A stretch of 64,000 nucleotides of DNA from NCBI RefSeq assembly GCF_000185845.1, contig NZ_GL629647.1, positions 1,280,748-1,344,747 of the forward strand, written 5' to 3'. The position numbers were made by a program, and so were the translations under genes. The first letter of the stretch is position 1. Each line of letters begins with the position of its first letter. Positions 61,100 to 64,000 of this stretch are shown here, in pieces. This DNA comes from Segatella salivae DSM 15606. GTDB lineage: Bacteria; Bacteroidota; Bacteroidia; Bacteroidales; Bacteroidaceae. The notes beneath the pieces were generated by a model. The model was not told the DNA's origin. It was given only the letters and a program-made list of their open reading frames with translations, and did not search any database.

Positions 61100-64000
61100 C
61101 TTGTTGATTAGAGTTTTGAACTGTAACAACGCTGTTAGAATGGGCATATTGCTCAAGTTCTGAAGCTGTTTCTTCGCTCAATTTGTCTTCAAACACTAAT
61201 GGAGTAAGCTTCTCTTGCAACCATTGGAAAGCCACAAACAATGCCGGAACGACAAAGATCTGGCATAAAGTACCTATTAACATACCACCAACGGCAGCTG
61301 CACCGAGGGTCTGGTTGCCGTTCTTTCCAACGCCACTTGCAAACATCAATGGCAGGAGTCCAATGACCATAGCCAACGAAGTCATCAAGATTGGACGCAA
61401 ACGAGCGGCAGCTCCAAGGATGGCGCTATACTTAATGGCCATACCAGTGCGTCGTCTTTCGAGGGCAAATTGTACAATCAAGATTGCATTCTTAGCCAAC
61501 AGACCGATCAACATGATAAGCGATATCTGCATATAGATATCATTAGAGTGTCCAAAGAGCATCGTAAAGAGGAATGCTCCGGCCAAACCGAACGGGATAG
61601 AAAGGATTACTGACAGTGGAAGGATATAGCTTTCATACTGTGCACTCAAGATTAAGTAGACGAAAACCAAGCAGAGTGCGAAGACGATTGCTGTGGTATT
61701 GCTACTCTCTGCCTCTGATCTTGTCAGGCCAGAATACTCATATCCGTAGCCCTGTGGCATCGTATTCTTAGACACTTCGGCTATAGCCTGCATGACTTGT
61801 CCTGAAGAATAGTTCGAGTTTGGCGTCACACTGACGTTGATTGCAGTATATAAGTTGAAGCGGGCAATATTAGATGGGCCGTAAACACGATTCAAAGTAC
61901 AATACTCTGACACTGGAGACATCTGTCCACTTGCAGTGCGTACATAGATGTTTGATAGCTGATCTGGGCGCAAACGGTCTGTAGGAGCAGCCTGAATCAT
62001 TACGCGGAAGAGCTTACCATAAGCGTTAAAGTTAGACGCATACATACCACCGAGGTAACCTTGTAACGTAGATAACACCACAGCGGGAGAGATTCCAGCT
62101 TGCTTTGTCTTAGCAACGTCGACGTCAACCATATACTGAGGATAGTTCGGATTGTAGGTAGTCATAGCCTGCTTCACCTCAGGTCGTTGATTCAACTCTT
62201 TGAGGAAGTCCTGTGTTACGTTGAAGAACTTGTTCAAATCTCCACCAGTTTTATCCTGAAGCGTTAGGGTAACACCGTTCTGAACGGAGAATCCTGGCAC
62301 CATAGGTGGGCCAAAAGCCAAGATCTGTGCATCCTTAATAGTGGCTGTTTGCTTATAGATCATACCCAGAACAGAGTTTGCTTCCAATGGATTAACTATC
62401 AAAGCCATAGGATCTCCGTGTGAGATTGCATTCTTGATTCGTGTAAAGAAACCGCCCGAACGCTCTTCAAAAGGTTTCAGTTTGATAATAAACGTAGCCT
62501 GATCTGAGCCTTGTCCGGCAATGAAGTTATAGCCAGCAATACCTTCTCTGCGTTGAATAGCAGGATTACTTGCCAACATCTTGTCTACCTCTTCAAGGAT
62601 TTCATGTGTCCGTTCCTGACTCGTTCCCGGGTTAGCTGATATCATCACGAACAAAGTTCCAGTGTCTTCATCAGGTATAAGACCTGTCTTTGTAACCTTC
62701 ATTGAAATTACTAAGACGACAATTCCTATAATAACAGCAAGCGAAGTCCATAGCTTATGGTTGATAACTCGAGTGACTCCGTTCTTATATTTCTCTGTAG
62801 TCTTATCGAAAACTCGGTTGAAATTGCTATGGAAACGACTCACAAAGTTTTTATTTGTCTCATCTTTCTCCTCATCATGTGGCTTCAAGAAGATTGCACA
62901 TAGCGCCGGAGAGAGCGTCAACGCATTAATAGCTGAGATGACAATTGATAGTGCCATCGTCACACCGAACTCTCTATAGAACGTTCCCGAGGTACCCCCG
63001 AGGAAGGAAACTGGTACGAACACGGCCGCCATTACAAGCGTAATAGAGATAATAGCGCCTGAAATCTCGTTCATAGCATCAATAGATGCCGTCATAGCGC
63101 TTTTGTAACCTTGGTCTAATTTGGCGTGAACGGCCTCAACAACCACAATGGCATCGTCCACAACAATAGCGATAGCAAGAAGTAAAGCCGATAAAACGAG
63201 CAGGTTAATTGAGAAGCCAAAGACCCAAAGGAAGAAGAAAGTACCTATCAAAGCCACAGGAACGGCAATCATAGGGATTAGTGTTGAGCGAATATCTTGT
63301 AGGAAAATATATACCACAATAAACACTAATGCCAACGTAATAAACAACGTCATAATAACTTCTTCGATAGAAGCGAAGAGGAACTCTGTGGTATCTTGCT
63401 CAATCGTATACTTCATTCCAGGAGGGAAACTCTTGCTGGCCTCCTCCAAAGCTGACTTCACTGCCTCCGCAATATCCGTAGCATTAGAACCTGCAATCTG
63501 GTTAACCATACCCATAACTGCAGGTTGTCCGTTGTTAATCAGCTTCACATTATACATCAATGCACCGAGTTCGACCTTGGCAACATCCTTTAATCGCAAT
63601 GTCTCTCCAGTCAAAGAACTCTTCAACATGATGTTTTCAAACTCGGTCGTTGACTTCAAACGACCTCGATATCTCAAAGCATACTCATAGGCAACTGACC
63701 CATTTTCACCTAATGAACCTGGTGCAGCCTCGATGTTTTGTTCGGCTAAAACATTTGTAATATCCGAGGGAACGAGACCATATTGCTTCATTTTGTCAGG
63801 CTGAAGCCATATTCTCATTGAGTAAGTTGCAGTTCCAGGAGTATGTACATCGCCTACACCTTTGATACGTTTCAGCAGAGGAACGATGTTGATATTGTTG
63901 TAGTTTGTCAGAAACTGACCATCATATCGACCATCATCTGTCGTCAACGAATACATGATTACATTCGAAGACTGACGCTTAGAGACCGTAACACCAACAC
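61080..64000 (-). CDS. RND multidrug efflux permease, HAE1/AcrB type (N-terminus outside window)
   Basis: At least 973 residues are present; the N-terminal 80 or so lie beyond the right edge. The frame stays open to the last base (VTVSKRQSSNVIM fits the start of the AcrB porter domain). Family features: proton-relay Asp pair in VVDDAIVVVEAVHAKL, GLLAKNAILIVQFALERRR with the partner Lys, and two porter domains. The C-terminus ends in a charged tail (NQQDEDENK). It exports drugs, bile salts or similar compounds using proton motive force. A periplasmic adaptor gene is expected just upstream, outside the window. Confidence 0.93.
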   Translation of the reverse strand, partial: VGVTVSKRQSSNVIMYSLTTDDGRYDGQFLTNYNNINIVPLLKRIKGVGDVHTPGTATYSMRIWLQPDKMKQYGLVPSDITNVLAEQNIEAAPGSLGENGSVAYEYALRYRGRLKSTTEFENIMLKSSLTGETLRLKDVAKVELGALMYNVKLINNGQPAVMGMVNQIAGSNATDIAEAVKSALEEASKSFPPGMKYTIEQDTTEFLFASIEEVIMTLFITLALVFIVVYIFLQDIRSTLIPMIAVPVALIGTFFFLWVFGFSINLLVLSALLLAIAIVVDDAIVVVEAVHAKLDQGYKSAMTASIDAMNEISGAIISITLVMAAVFVPVSFLGGTSGTFYREFGVTMALSIVISAINALTLSPALCAIFLKPHDEEKDETNKNFVSRFHSNFNRVFDKTTEKYKNGVTRVINHKLWTSLAVIIGIVVLVISMKVTKTGLIPDEDTGTLFVMISANPGTSQERTHEILEEVDKMLASNPAIQRREGIAGYNFIAGQGSDQATFIIKLKPFEERSGGFFTRIKNAISHGDPMALIVNPLEANSVLGMIYKQTATIKDAQILAFGPPMVPGFSVQNGVTLTLQDKTGGDLNKFFNVTQDFLKELNQRPEVKQAMTTYNPNYPQYMVDVDVAKTKQAGISPAVVLSTLQGYLGGMYASNFNAYGKLFRVMIQAAPTDRLRPDQLSNIYVRTASGQMSPVSEYCTLNRVYGPSNIARFNLYTAINVSVTPNSNYSSGQVMQAIAEVSKNTMPQGYGYEYSGLTRSEAESSNTTAIVFALCLVFVYLILSAQYESYILPLSVILSIPFGLAGAFLFTMLFGHSNDIYMQISLIMLIGLLAKNAILIVQFALERRRTGMAIKYSAILGAAARLRPILMTSLAMVIGLLPLMFASGVGKNGNQTLGAAAVGGMLIGTLCQIFVVPALFVAFQWLQEKLTPLVFEDKLSEETASELEQYAHSNSVVTVQNSNQQDEDENK

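Overview
The window reads as chromosomal DNA of a Bacteroidales bacterium, most likely Prevotellaceae. Many genes are preceded by the Bacteroidetes-type promoter (TTTG or TTG, 18-20 bp, TAnnTTTG). The content also fits: a SusC/SusD pair, a GSCFA protein, a YfhO protein, a DUF3098 protein, a FimB/Mfa2-type fimbrial lipoprotein, and the ftsX-DUF3098-uppP-truB-queA-folK gene order. No tRNA, rRNA, insertion sequence or CRISPR was seen. Most genes are on the minus strand. Annotation rests on reading motifs and family resemblance; no database search was run.

Layout. 0-9 kb: a 2-oxoglutarate:ferredoxin oxidoreductase pair (korB, korA), a cyclophilin, hybrid cluster protein hcp behind a perfect palindromic operator, a C69 dipeptidase, and a thioredoxin lipoprotein-MarR operon. 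9.7-20.1 kb: a compact six-gene minus-strand operon encoding a secreted CbiK-like chelatase, SusC, SusD, a lipoprotein, an M16 metallopeptidase and a ChaN-like protein. I read it as a haem, iron or metalloprotein uptake and processing system. 20.7-21.0 kb: two near-identical minus-strand transcription units of about 63 nt, each with promoter and terminator, likely paralogous small RNAs. 21-30.8 kb: a receiver/PEP-synthase-like hybrid protein, a GSCFA protein, a YfhO membrane protein, and a small Cys/His-rich protein followed by a TonB-dependent receptor.

30.9-33.1 kb is an AT-rich accessory patch. It holds a 43-bp tandem repeat, a 12-unit 41-bp palindrome array whose stem arms change in a compensated way, and two unknown secreted-protein genes carrying nearly identical 60-bp promoter copies. 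33.2-39.3 kb: branched-chain amino acid genes ilvD-ilvB-ilvN-acyl-ACP thioesterase, with ilvC behind its own promoter. 39.5-42.2 kb: a Y-family polymerase on an apparently leaderless mRNA, then mtnN overlapping a luxS gene with a one-base frameshift. 42.4-50.4 kb: a fimbrial-type lipoprotein with a beta-barrel protein, typA, rpsO with a structured leader, and a RavA-ViaA-like chaperone pair. 50.5-53 kb: small secreted proteins. 52.9-57.3 kb: folK-queA-truB-uppP-DUF3098-ftsX. 57.4 kb to the end: a radical SAM protein, a divergent LpxA-like acyltransferase, and an RND efflux pump (outer-membrane factor plus a permease cut by the window edge).

The strongest candidates for something undescribed are the chelatase-SusCD-M16-ChaN operon, the covarying 41-bp palindrome array, the tandem small RNAs, and a family of short intergenic repeats found in five gene-free gaps.
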